A stretch of DNA of 6,140 nucleotides from an uncultured Clostridium sp. (GTDB lineage Bacteria; Bacillota; Clostridia; TANB77; CAG-508), in the NCBI GenBank assembly GCA_945937855.1, contig CAMEUC010000089.1, positions 1 through 6,140 on the forward strand, written 5' to 3'. Made by a program: the position numbers and the translations under genes. Below, piece by piece: positions 1 to 6,085 of the stretch; position 1 is the first letter of the stretch; each line of letters begins with the position of its first letter. The notes beneath the pieces are model-generated. The model did not search any database. It was not told the origin of the DNA and saw only the letters and a program-made list of their open reading frames with translations.

Positions 1-13
1 GAGTTTGACCTTT

Positions 14-68
14 TAAAAAAATTATACAAAAGGTAGGCTGAGAAGAAGCAACACACAAATTCCAATTT
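14..68. repeat. Left copy of inverted dispersed repeat
   Basis: These 55 bases match the reverse complement of 6086-6140 at 50 of 55 positions by hand alignment. The mismatches are at 23, 46, 49, 50 and 62. The gene-proximal edge, AAATTCCAATTT (57-68), is a variant of the AAATTGTAATTT box found at both edges of the palindrome at 4405-4527 and at 6086-6097. The copy runs towards the window edge, so its outer limit is unknown. It is probably one arm of a short non-coding palindromic element. No reading frame is visible in it. Confidence 0.85.
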
Positions 69-96
69 GCCTTTTACTATTTTTTCTATAAAAATC

Positions 97-152
97 TTGA
101 TAATTTTTGGATTTTCATATATCATATTGTAGTATTTTGACAAATAAGGTGA
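97..152 (+). promoter_or_regulatory. Promoter and ribosome-binding site of smc
   Basis: A vegetative-type promoter is visible: TTGATA (97-102, five of six to the -35 consensus), a 17-base spacer, and TATCAT (120-125, five of six to the -10 consensus). Transcription would start near 132, leaving a leader of about 28 bases. The Shine-Dalgarno AAGGTGA (146-152) lies seven bases before the ATG at 160. This suggests smc can be transcribed from its own promoter even if an unseen gene lies upstream. AT-rich DNA yields such boxes by chance, but the spacing and position are good. Confidence 0.6.
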
Positions 153-159
153 TTTTAAA

Positions 160-594
160 ATGTATTTAAAAAGAATGGAATTGCAAGGTTTTAAGTCTTT
201 TGCAGATAAAACTAAATTAGAATTTATGCCAGGTATTACTACTGTTATCGGGCCAAATGGCTCTGGTAAAAGTAATATTTCGGATGCTATAAGATGGGTT
301 CTTGGTGAACAAAGTATGAAGTCTTTAAGGGGAAGTAAAACAGAAGATATTATTTTTGCTGGTACTCAAAGCAGAAAATCTTTAGGTTTTGCTGAAGTTT
401 CTATTGTTATAGATAACACAGATGGAAAACTTCCTATAGAATTTTCAGAAGTTACTGTTACAAGAAGAATTTATAGTAATGGTGAGTCTGGATATTTTAT
501 AAATAAGACTCCATGTAGGTTAAAGGATGTTTTAGAATTATTTATGGATACTGGTATTGGGAAAGACCGGATATTCAATTATTGGGCAAGGTAA
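160..594 (+). CDS. smc: SMC ATPase, N-terminal fragment (frameshifted)
   Basis: This is the N-terminal head of the chromosome-partition protein SMC, the ATPase core of the bacterial Smc-ScpAB condensin, which binds and loops DNA to organise replicated chromosomes. It begins with the family's typical MYLKRMELQGFKSF. The Walker A loop GPNGSGKSN is at residues 31-39, the Q-loop region VLGEQ at 47-51 and the arginine segment SLRG just after. The start at 160 is supported by AAGGTGA seven bases upstream. Family similarity continues through FMDTGIGKD (to residue 136). The next eight residues, RIFNYWAR, are out of frame and the reading stops at 592-594. The normal continuation, GYSIIGQGKIDE, lies in the +1 frame from 569. 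Taken literally, this fragment has the ATP-binding loop but no coiled coil, hinge, signature motif or Walker B, so it could not work alone. Confidence 0.93.
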   Translation: MYLKRMELQGFKSFADKTKLEFMPGITTVIGPNGSGKSNISDAIRWVLGEQSMKSLRGSKTEDIIFAGTQSRKSLGFAEVSIVIDNTDGKLPIEFSEVTVTRRIYSNGESGYFINKTPCRLKDVLELFMDTGIGKDRIFNYWAR

Positions 595-3500
595 AATCGA
601 TGAAATTTTAAGTAATAAATCTGAAGATAGACGCCGTATTTTCGAAGAAGCTGCTGGTATTGTAAAATATAGAACTCGTAAAATTGAATCTGAAAAAAAA
701 TTAGAGCAAACTAAACTTAATTTACTTAGGATCAATGATATTTTATCAGAAATAGAAGCAAACATTGACCCTTTAAAAGTTCAATCTGAAAAAGCAAAAA
801 AATATTTGAGTCTACGAGAAGAACTTAAATCCATTGAAATAGGTTTATTTTTGTATAATATAGATATATATAAGGAAAAAATATCAGAAATTTTAAAAGA
901 TTTGGATGTTTTCATGTCTCAGAGAGAAACAGAAGAAAATAAACAAAATGTTTTACAAGGTTTAAAACAAAATTTAAAAATAGAATTAGATGACTTAACA
1001 ACTTCTATAGAAAATGCTCAGAATTTGAGCTTTGAAAGTAGTAAGCAAATAGAAAAAATAACTTCTGATATAAATGTTGCTAAGGAAAGAATTGCCAATA
1101 ATAAGGGAAATTTTGATAGATATTTTCAAGATTTAGAGGAATTAAATTCTAGAATTTCTGAATTAGAAGAAGAAAAAACTTTTAGAATAGAAAAGAAAAC
1201 AAATCTATCAACTAATCGAGAAAAATTTGCTAAAGAATTAGAAGAGAAAACTGCTAAATTAGCAGAACTTTCTTCTACGCTAACTTTGGAAGAAGCAAAA
1301 ATTGAAGATAAGAAAAAAAAGGTTGAAGAAAATACAGACTTAAAATATGAGAAGCGTGAAGCTATAAATACTTTAGAAATAAATACTGAAAATTTAGTAA
1401 AGAGAGAAAAATTGGTAAATGATGAAATTTCTCAAACAATTTCTGAACTTGACCAAAAAAGATTGTTAAAATCTGATATTAATAAAACTTTTACGGAAAT
1501 TGAAAAGCAAAGAAATGCATATCAAACACGTTTAGCTGAAATAAACAACAAGAAAGAAGAAAGCACTGTAATCTTAAAAGATTACGACAATAAAATAACA
1601 AATTTAACTATGAATCTTAGATTAAAACAATCTAAGCATAAATTTTTGGTAGAAATGGAAAAAGAAAAAGAAGGTTACCAAAAAAGTGTTAAATCTTTAC
1701 TTTTAGAATGTGAAAAAAATGCTTCTTTAAATAAAGGAATGCATGGAGTTTTAGCAAATTTAATTTCAGTTCCAGAAGAATATCATACAGCAATAGAAAT
1801 GGTTTTAGGAAATACTTTACAAAATATAGTTACAGAAACTGAAGAAGATGCAAAAAAAATGATAGATTATTTGAGAAAAAATAATTTAGGTAGAGCTTCT
1901 TTCCTACCAATATCTTCAGTTAAAGGTAAAAAAGTAGATAGATTAATACGTAATAATTTAAGTGGTGTAATTGGTATTGCATCTGATTTAATTATGGCAA
2001 GCAAAAAATATGAAGGTATCATTTTAAATTTGCTTGGCAGAACAGTTGTTGTAGACAATATGGATACTGCAATAATTTTAGCAAGGCAAAATAGTTATGG
2101 ATTTAAAATTGTAACATTACAAGGAGATATTATAAACCCTACCGGAAGCATGTCTGGTGGTTCTATTACCCAAAAAACTAATAGTATTATAGGTAGAGCT
2201 TCTCAAATTAAAACTTTAGAAAAGGAAATAGAAAAATTAGAAAATGAAATAGAAAAAATTACAACTCAAAAAGAAAATTATGAAGACAGCATTTCTAGTT
2301 TGCTAGAAGAAGTTATGAGTTTAGAAAAAACTTCTCAAGAACAAGAAATAGTATATGCAACTGAAAAGCAAAGAATTCTATCTTTAGAAGAATCTATTTC
2401 AAAATTAGAGGAAAAGCTTAATAATTTAAAACAAGAACTAAAAGATATTGCAAACAGCAAAGAACTTAATTTAAATAAAAAGCTTGAAATTGAAGAGCAA
2501 ATGAAGAAAATGGAGGAAGAAACAAACGCTTTAAGTTTAGAAATAAAAGAATTTGCCGAAAAGAATAAAGATACGCAAAAATACATAGACGATTTAAATT
2601 TTGATATTACTAACTTAAAAATTTCTGTTTCGTCATTTGATGAAAGTAGTAGTTCTATAGACGAAATAATTAATAGAATTGAACAGGATATTTTAAATAA
2701 TAAAAATGCAATAGATGTTAAAACAAAACAAAGAGAAAAAATTATGGAGGATAATCAAAATTTAGAAACTGAAATTGCAAATTTAAATAATAAAATAGAA
2801 GAAATAAACCAAGAAGTTAGTGGTGCATCAAGTAAAATCGAAACATTAAAACAAGAAAGACTAAATAAAAACGAAAAACTTTCTAAAACAGAAGAAGAAA
2901 TTCTAGAACAATTTAAGACAATAGAAGATGTTAAAAATCAAATATCTAAATTAGAATTAAAAAAATCTAAATTAGAGGTAGAGTTAGAACAGGTTGTAAA
3001 CAAAATGTGGGAGGATTATGAGCTTACTCCTAGCAACGCTGTAAATTATGAAAAACCAACTAATGTAGCTCAAACTACTAAAAAAGTAAAAAATTTAAGA
3101 GATGAAATTAAAAATTTAGGTAGTATAAATATTGATTCAATAGAAGAATACAAGCAAACTAAAGAACGCTATGACTTTATGTGTGAGCAAAGACTTGATT
3201 TGGAAAATTCAAGTACTAAGTTAAGAAAAGTAATTCAAGATATGACTAAAACTATGAAAGAGCAATTTGAAAAACAATTCAAGATTATTAATAAGAATTT
3301 TGGCGAAGTATTTTCAGAATTGTTTGGTGGTGGAAAAGCAGAATTAAAACTAACGGATGAAGAAAATATTTTGGAATGTGGCATAGAAATTGAAGTTCAA
3401 CCACCTGGGAAAAAGCTTCAAAATATGACTCTTCTATCTGGAGGAGAAAAAGCTTTTACTGCTATAGCATTACTTTTTGCAATTTTAAAAATAAATCCTG

Positions 3501-3709
3501 CACCATTTTGTGTACTAGACGAAATAGAAGCTGCCCTAGATGATGTAAATGTATATAGATTTGCTGATTATTTAAAAAAATTTACTAAGCATACTCAGTT
3601 TTTAGTAATAACTCATAGGAAAGGTACTATGGAGGTTGCTGATACAGTTTATGGTATTACTATGGAGGAAAGCGGAATTAGTAAGTTATTATCTATGAAA
3701 TTAAAATAA
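557..3709 (+). CDS. smc: SMC ATPase, main C-terminal part (frameshifted)
   Basis: This is the rest of SMC in the +1 frame relative to 160-594. The real junction lies at about 559-568; the TTG at 557 only opens the frame and has no convincing ribosome-binding site. Joined at the frameshift, the protein is about 1182 residues, near the 1186 of B. subtilis Smc. In joined numbering, SIIGQGKIDEIL and RRRIFEEAAGI follow the junction. A long Glu/Lys/Leu coiled coil runs to about 520. The hinge spans about 527-667, with GRASFLPIS and the glycine-rich GSMSGGS. The returning coiled coil runs to about 1020. The C-terminal head has FGGGKAELKLTD, the signature LSGGEKAF (from about 1092), the Walker B VLDEIEAALDD (D1120, E1121) and the ITHRKGTME switch. 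Apart from the shift, all catalytic motifs look intact. The next gene starts 116 bases later; the ftsY that often follows smc is absent. Confidence 0.95.
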   Translation: MGKTGYSIIGQGKIDEILSNKSEDRRRIFEEAAGIVKYRTRKIESEKKLEQTKLNLLRINDILSEIEANIDPLKVQSEKAKKYLSLREELKSIEIGLFLYNIDIYKEKISEILKDLDVFMSQRETEENKQNVLQGLKQNLKIELDDLTTSIENAQNLSFESSKQIEKITSDINVAKERIANNKGNFDRYFQDLEELNSRISELEEEKTFRIEKKTNLSTNREKFAKELEEKTAKLAELSSTLTLEEAKIEDKKKKVEENTDLKYEKREAINTLEINTENLVKREKLVNDEISQTISELDQKRLLKSDINKTFTEIEKQRNAYQTRLAEINNKKEESTVILKDYDNKITNLTMNLRLKQSKHKFLVEMEKEKEGYQKSVKSLLLECEKNASLNKGMHGVLANLISVPEEYHTAIEMVLGNTLQNIVTETEEDAKKMIDYLRKNNLGRASFLPISSVKGKKVDRLIRNNLSGVIGIASDLIMASKKYEGIILNLLGRTVVVDNMDTAIILARQNSYGFKIVTLQGDIINPTGSMSGGSITQKTNSIIGRASQIKTLEKEIEKLENEIEKITTQKENYEDSISSLLEEVMSLEKTSQEQEIVYATEKQRILSLEESISKLEEKLNNLKQELKDIANSKELNLNKKLEIEEQMKKMEEETNALSLEIKEFAEKNKDTQKYIDDLNFDITNLKISVSSFDESSSSIDEIINRIEQDILNNKNAIDVKTKQREKIMEDNQNLETEIANLNNKIEEINQEVSGASSKIETLKQERLNKNEKLSKTEEEILEQFKTIEDVKNQISKLELKKSKLEVELEQVVNKMWEDYELTPSNAVNYEKPTNVAQTTKKVKNLRDEIKNLGSINIDSIEEYKQTKERYDFMCEQRLDLENSSTKLRKVIQDMTKTMKEQFEKQFKIINKNFGEVFSELFGGGKAELKLTDEENILECGIEIEVQPPGKKLQNMTLLSGGEKAFTAIALLFAILKINPAPFCVLDEIEAALDDVNVYRFADYLKKFTKHTQFLVITHRKGTMEVADTVYGITMEESGISKLLSMKLK
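559..568 (+). other. +1 frameshift site inside smc
   Basis: The reading must move from the frame of 160 to the frame of 557 within this stretch, GGGAAAGACC. Dropping one C of CC (567-568) gives the family-like GIGKDGYSIIGQG. Dropping one G or A from GGGAAA (559-564) would instead give GIGKTGYS. Asp, Asn or Glu at that position is what I recall as usual in SMC, so an extra C fits slightly better. An indel, in the cell or in the assembly, is the simplest cause. The 0-frame codon after GAC is CGG, which I find in frame nowhere else in this window. Confidence 0.9.
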
Positions 3710-3758
3710 ACATAGCTCCCTTCGCGCTACTCTATATAAATAAATTTTCATTATTACT

Positions 3759-3817
3759 TTGTCTTTTCACAATAATATATCTATTTTCATATTATATAGT
3801 ACGCTACATATGGAGGT
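3759..3817 (+). promoter_or_regulatory. Possible promoter and ribosome-binding site of the Asn/Cys-rich membrane gene
   Basis: GGAGGT (3812-3817), eight bases before the ATG at 3826, is a strong Shine-Dalgarno and fixes the start. Two promoter readings are possible. One is vegetative-like, TTGTCT (3759-3764), 17 bases, TATTTT (3782-3787). The other resembles late-sporulation sigma-E/K promoters, with CACA (3768-3771), 16 bases, then CATATTATA (3788-3796) fitting CATAnnnTA. Both are weak in such AT-rich DNA. The ribosome-binding site is secure; the promoter choice is not. The rest of 3710-3825 shows no gene and no convincing terminator. Confidence 0.4.
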
Positions 3818-3825
3818 AGATATAT

Positions 3826-4398
3826 ATGAATTTATTATTAATATTTTTCGCTTTTCCAATCGCAGTAATAATAATATCTGTAATATTGCAAAAGTTATTG
3901 AAAAATCCTATTTTAGTTGCAGCTTTTATTTTTGCAATTTTTATAGTTATAACCTTTGCTGTTTTTGATGAGACTTTCTTAATTGCAACTTTAGCATATA
4001 CAATTTTGGCTTTTATAACCGCCTTTTTAGTATCTAGATTTTGTAATTGGGAAGATGACGATAACTCTTGCAATAACTGCAATAATGATGATAATTGTAA
4101 CAATAACAACAATAACAGTTGTAGCAGAAATAATAATAACAACAATAATAATGATAATGATTGTTTCCGTCGTATTCTTACAGAGCTTTTTAGAAGTTGC
4201 AATAATACCAGTAATACCAATAGATTAAATTGTACTCTTCGAGAGCTAGTTGAAAGTGTTAATTCAAATAATGACAATGATAACGATAATCACAATAACT
4301 GTAATTGTAATAATGATAACGATGATAATGTTTTTGGTGTAAGCAATAATAATTGTGGATGTGGACGTAGGCGTGTAAGAAACTGCAGAAGAATGTGA
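3826..4398 (+). CDS. DUF2651-like membrane protein with Asn/Cys-rich tail
   Basis: A 190-residue protein of unknown function. Residues 1-70 form three hydrophobic segments (about 3-22, 29-48 and 51-70). They resemble from memory the small Bacillus YbeF/DUF2651 membrane family, especially around ILVAAFIFAIFIVITFAVFDE. That family is also uncharacterised. The Lys pair between segments 1 and 2, the Asp/Glu between 2 and 3, and Arg71 suggest outside N-terminus and cytoplasmic tail. The 120-residue tail is extreme: 44 Asn, 13 Cys, 13 Asp, no Lys, with basic residues nearly all Arg, ending CGCGRRRVRNCRRM. Two short amphipathic segments 20 residues apart (L118-S124 LTELFRS and L138-S144 LRELVES) look like duplicated modules. 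AAT and AAC are mixed, so the tail is not one simple triplet expansion. A metal-binding, disulfide-linked or spore-layer role is possible but is inference only. The strong GGAGGT and the helical N-terminus argue that it is a real gene. Confidence 0.85.
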   Translation: MNLLLIFFAFPIAVIIISVILQKLLKNPILVAAFIFAIFIVITFAVFDETFLIATLAYTILAFITAFLVSRFCNWEDDDNSCNNCNNDDNCNNNNNNSCSRNNNNNNNNDNDCFRRILTELFRSCNNTSNTNRLNCTLRELVESVNSNNDNDNDNHNNCNCNNDNDDNVFGVSNNNCGCGRRRVRNCRRM

Positions 4399-4404
4399 TT
4401 GCAG

Positions 4405-4527
4405 AAATTGTAATTTAGTGGTGAGAAGTGGGAAGTTAGAAGTGTGATTTTCGGGTGATTTCTTCGAAGATTTGCCCTTACCAATCACACTTCTCACTTC
4501 CCACTTCTCACCTCCAAATTACAATTT
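4405..4527. repeat. Palindromic intergenic element with 7-bp repeats
   Basis: The arms 4405-4449 and 4483-4527 are inverted copies matching at 42 of 45 positions, around a 33-base centre that itself contains TCTTCGAAGA (4461-4470). Each arm starts at its outer edge with AAATTGTAATTT. Inside are four diverged heptamers: GTGAGAA, GTGGGAA, GTTAGAA and GTGTGAT on the left (4421-4448), and their complements at 4484-4511. It begins six bases after the preceding stop codon and is followed by ATAATTTTT, so its RNA could end that transcript. No protein is encoded. It looks like a MITE- or REP-like element. I see no clear target-site duplication. Confidence 0.85.
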
Positions 4528-4537
4528 ATAATTTTTC

Positions 4538-4586
4538 TTGCATTTGTGGAGTTTTTAATATATTATATAGGAAGTAATTTGAGGTG
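4538..4586 (+). promoter_or_regulatory. Possible promoter and ribosome-binding site of the nadD-like gene
   Basis: TTGCAT (4538-4543), a 17-base spacer and TATTAT (4561-4566, five of six to the -10 consensus) form a plausible vegetative promoter with a weak -35. GAGGTG (4581-4586) lies five bases before the ATG at 4592. As the palindrome at 4405-4527 probably ends upstream transcription, a separate promoter here makes sense. Confidence 0.45.
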
Positions 4587-4591
4587 TTTTT

Positions 4592-5197
4592 ATGAATAAA
4601 AAAGTTATAGCTTTATTTTGTGGTTCATTTAATCCTCCCTTATATTCGCATTTATCTCTTGCAGAGCAATTATTAAATAATGATGATAACATTGAGAAAA
4701 TAATCTTTGTTCCTGTTAGCCATAAGTATAATAAAAGTGAATTAGTCGAGGACAAGCATAGATTTAATATGCTAAAATTAGTATGTGATAAAAATGTGCA
4801 TTTTGAAGTTTCTGATATTGAATTTAATACTTCTAGACAGCCTTATACTTTTGAAACAATGCAAACAATGCAAAAAAATCTCACTGAATATGAAATTAGG
4901 CTTATCATAGGAACGGACAACCTTAAAGAATTAGATGCTTGGTATGAAATAGAAAAATTGCTAAGTGAATTTAAAATTATAGTTCTTGGAAGAGCTGAAG
5001 ATAATGTTGGAGAAATAATTAAAAGCCATAAGTTACTTTCAAAATATTCTTCTAGCTTTATAATAACAAATGTATCTCTTAGAACAAATTTAAGTTCTAC
5101 GTTCGTTAGAAATGAAATTGAAAACCACCATAGTGTGAGATATTTGTTGCCTGATGAGGTAATTGATTATATAAAAAATAATAATTTATATATATAG
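4592..5197 (+). CDS. nadD: NadD-like nicotinate-nucleotide adenylyltransferase with altered HxGH motif
   Basis: A 201-residue cytoplasmic nucleotidyltransferase-fold protein. NadD enzymes join ATP and nicotinate mononucleotide to make NaAD and pyrophosphate. Matching features are the N-terminal CGSFNPP (10-16), the central IIGTDNLKELDAWYEIEKLL (105-124), the C-terminal LSSTFVR (167-173, the ISSTxxR nucleotide-binding motif) and the ending LLPDEVIDYI. Length is normal. The oddity is the HxGH motif, which reads L17-Y18-S19-H20: the last His remains, but the first position (usually His, or Thr in related families) is Leu and the Gly is Ser. Activity may be changed, or the protein may be a divergent branch acting on another nucleotide. 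The downstream nadE supports an NAD role. The start is supported by GAGGTG five bases upstream. Fold assignment is confident; substrate less so. Confidence 0.85.
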   Translation: MNKKVIALFCGSFNPPLYSHLSLAEQLLNNDDNIEKIIFVPVSHKYNKSELVEDKHRFNMLKLVCDKNVHFEVSDIEFNTSRQPYTFETMQTMQKNLTEYEIRLIIGTDNLKELDAWYEIEKLLSEFKIIVLGRAEDNVGEIIKSHKLLSKYSSSFIITNVSLRTNLSSTFVRNEIENHHSVRYLLPDEVIDYIKNNNLYI

Positions 5198-5210
5198 TTT
5201 TTTATTAAAA

Positions 5211-5318
5211 AGCCCGCCCAATCTCGTCGGAGTTTGATTTTTCTTTTTTCAGGCTCCTCTAAGTAATCCCTACTCAGATTCTCCTAAAAAAAGAAAAATG
5301 AAACTCCTGCGTTGGGCT
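5211..5318. other. Long imperfect hairpin between nadD and nadE, possible minus-strand RNA
   Basis: Main arms 5229-5253 and 5283-5307 pair over 25 bases with two mismatches. An inner stem joins CTAAGTA (5259-5265) to TACTCAG (5271-5277) with a five-base loop. An outer stem joins GCCCAA (5216-5221) to TTGGGC (5312-5317). Read as minus-strand RNA, the inner mismatch and one main-stem mismatch become G-U pairs; on the plus strand they are A-C and C-A. On the minus strand the outer AGCCC/GGGCT pairing is followed at once by five U (5211-5207), as in an intrinsic terminator. On the plus strand the nearest T-run (5331-5337) is 12 bases away. It may be a small RNA, a terminator or a mobile palindrome. 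I recognise no known riboswitch. Confidence 0.7.
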
Positions 5319-5344
5319 ACTATACTAATATTTTTTTAAGAAGG
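5298..5344 (+). promoter_or_regulatory. Weak candidate promoter and ribosome-binding site of nadE
   Basis: ATGAAA (5298-5303), 17 bases and TATACT (5321-5326, five of six) could form a promoter lying partly in the right arm of the hairpin. AAGAAGG (5338-5344) is the ribosome-binding site, ten bases before the ATG at 5355, slightly long. The ATG at 5348 is in another frame and is not used for nadE. Confidence 0.35.
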
Positions 5345-5348
5345 TCGA
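5319..5348 (-). promoter_or_regulatory. Candidate minus-strand promoter for the hairpin
   Basis: On the minus strand, TCGACC (5348-5343, four of six to the -35), 18 bases and TATAGT (5324-5319, five of six to the -10) lie directly before the hairpin. A start six or seven bases after the -10 would fall in the outer stem. With the U-run at 5211-5207 this would bound a transcript of about 105-110 bases. The -35 overlaps the nadE ribosome-binding region, so the match may be accidental. Confidence 0.25.
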
Positions 5349-5354
5349 TGTTTT

Positions 5355-6083
5355 ATGGAAAATGAAATTAATTTTATTATTGAATGGATTAAAAATTATG
5401 TTAAAAATTCTGGTGCTAAAGGAGTTGTTATTGGTAATAGTGGTGGTAAAGATTCTGCAACAGTTATTGCTTTATGTGTTAAAGCTCTGGGAAAAGATAA
5501 TGTTCTTACAGTGGCTATGCCTTGTTCCTCTATTCCAAAGGATTTAGAAGATGCTAAACTAGTTGCCTCTACTTTTGGAGTTGAAATGTTAACCGTAAAT
5601 TTAAGTTCAGTTTATAAAGAGCTATCTTTAGCAATAGAAAATGAAATTAATAATAATCTTGTCCCATTAGTTTCAATAAATATTAGACCAAGGCTTAGAA
5701 TGATTACTCTTTACACTATAGCTCAACAATATGGTTATTTAGTAGCTGGTACTGGCAATGCTTGTGAAAGTTTTGTTGGTTACACTACAAAATGGGGCGA
5801 CAATGCTTGCGATTTTAACCCAATTTCTGAATTTACTGTAAGTGAAGTTTTAGAGATTGGCAAAGTTTTAGGTGTTCCTTCTGAGATAATTAACAAGTCT
5901 CCTAATGATGGCCTAGGAATGGGTACAGATGAAGAAAAATTAGGAGTTACATATAAAGAAATTGAAGAATATATTGCTACTGGAAAAGTTCCAAACAAGG
6001 CTTCTATGGAAAAAATAGAAAAATTGCACCAACAATCTGAGCATAAAAGAAATCAGATTCCTGTATACCATAGGACACTCTAA
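5355..6083 (+). CDS. nadE: NH3-dependent NAD synthetase
   Basis: A 242-residue NAD synthetase, which adenylates NaAD with ATP and replaces the adenylate with ammonia to form NAD+, the last step of the pathway. The pyrophosphatase-type ATP loop is GNSGGKDS (27-34). AGTGNACESFVGYTTKWGD (131-149) corresponds to the conserved GTGNxSE...GYxTKxGD block that contacts substrate. DFNPISEFTVSEV, GTDEEKLGVTYKE (190-202) and the C-terminal HKRNQIPVYHR are also typical. There is no N-terminal glutaminase (nitrilase) domain, so the enzyme should use free ammonia. The length fits the short single-domain class. The ATG at 5355 is preceded by AAGAAGG at ten bases. It follows the nadD-like gene by 157 bases, filled mostly by the hairpin. 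All recognised motifs look intact. Confidence 0.96.
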   Translation: MENEINFIIEWIKNYVKNSGAKGVVIGNSGGKDSATVIALCVKALGKDNVLTVAMPCSSIPKDLEDAKLVASTFGVEMLTVNLSSVYKELSLAIENEINNNLVPLVSINIRPRLRMITLYTIAQQYGYLVAGTGNACESFVGYTTKWGDNACDFNPISEFTVSEVLEIGKVLGVPSEIINKSPNDGLGMGTDEEKLGVTYKEIEEYIATGKVPNKASMEKIEKLHQQSEHKRNQIPVYHRTL

Positions 6084-6085
6084 AT

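Noticed and set aside
562..568. -1 slippery site in smc
   Set aside because: The needed change is +1; the GGGAAA run does not lead to the correct frame by a -1 slip.
3713..3745. Terminator after smc at TAGCTCCCTTCGCGCTA
   Set aside because: Only about three bases pair at each side and no T-run follows at the right distance.
3804..4277. Long minus-strand open frame rich in Leu and Ser
   Set aside because: It is the antisense of the Asn-codon tracts: AAT/AAC read backwards gives Leu/Val/Ile-type codons and no stops. It has no ribosome-binding site, and the plus-strand gene has a strong one.
4063..4361. CRISPR-like or tandem DNA repeat in the Asn-rich region
   Set aside because: The repetition is of codons (mixed AAT, AAC, GAT), in frame and broken by Cys codons; there is no fixed repeat-spacer structure.
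5211..5318. NAD-sensing riboswitch before nadE
   Set aside because: A long near-perfect hairpin with little conserved loop sequence does not look like the NAD riboswitch classes I know, and it pairs better on the opposite strand.
5362..5547. Small Leu/Val-rich plus-strand frame inside nadE
   Set aside because: It is an out-of-frame shadow of nadE, whose catalytic motifs are intact.
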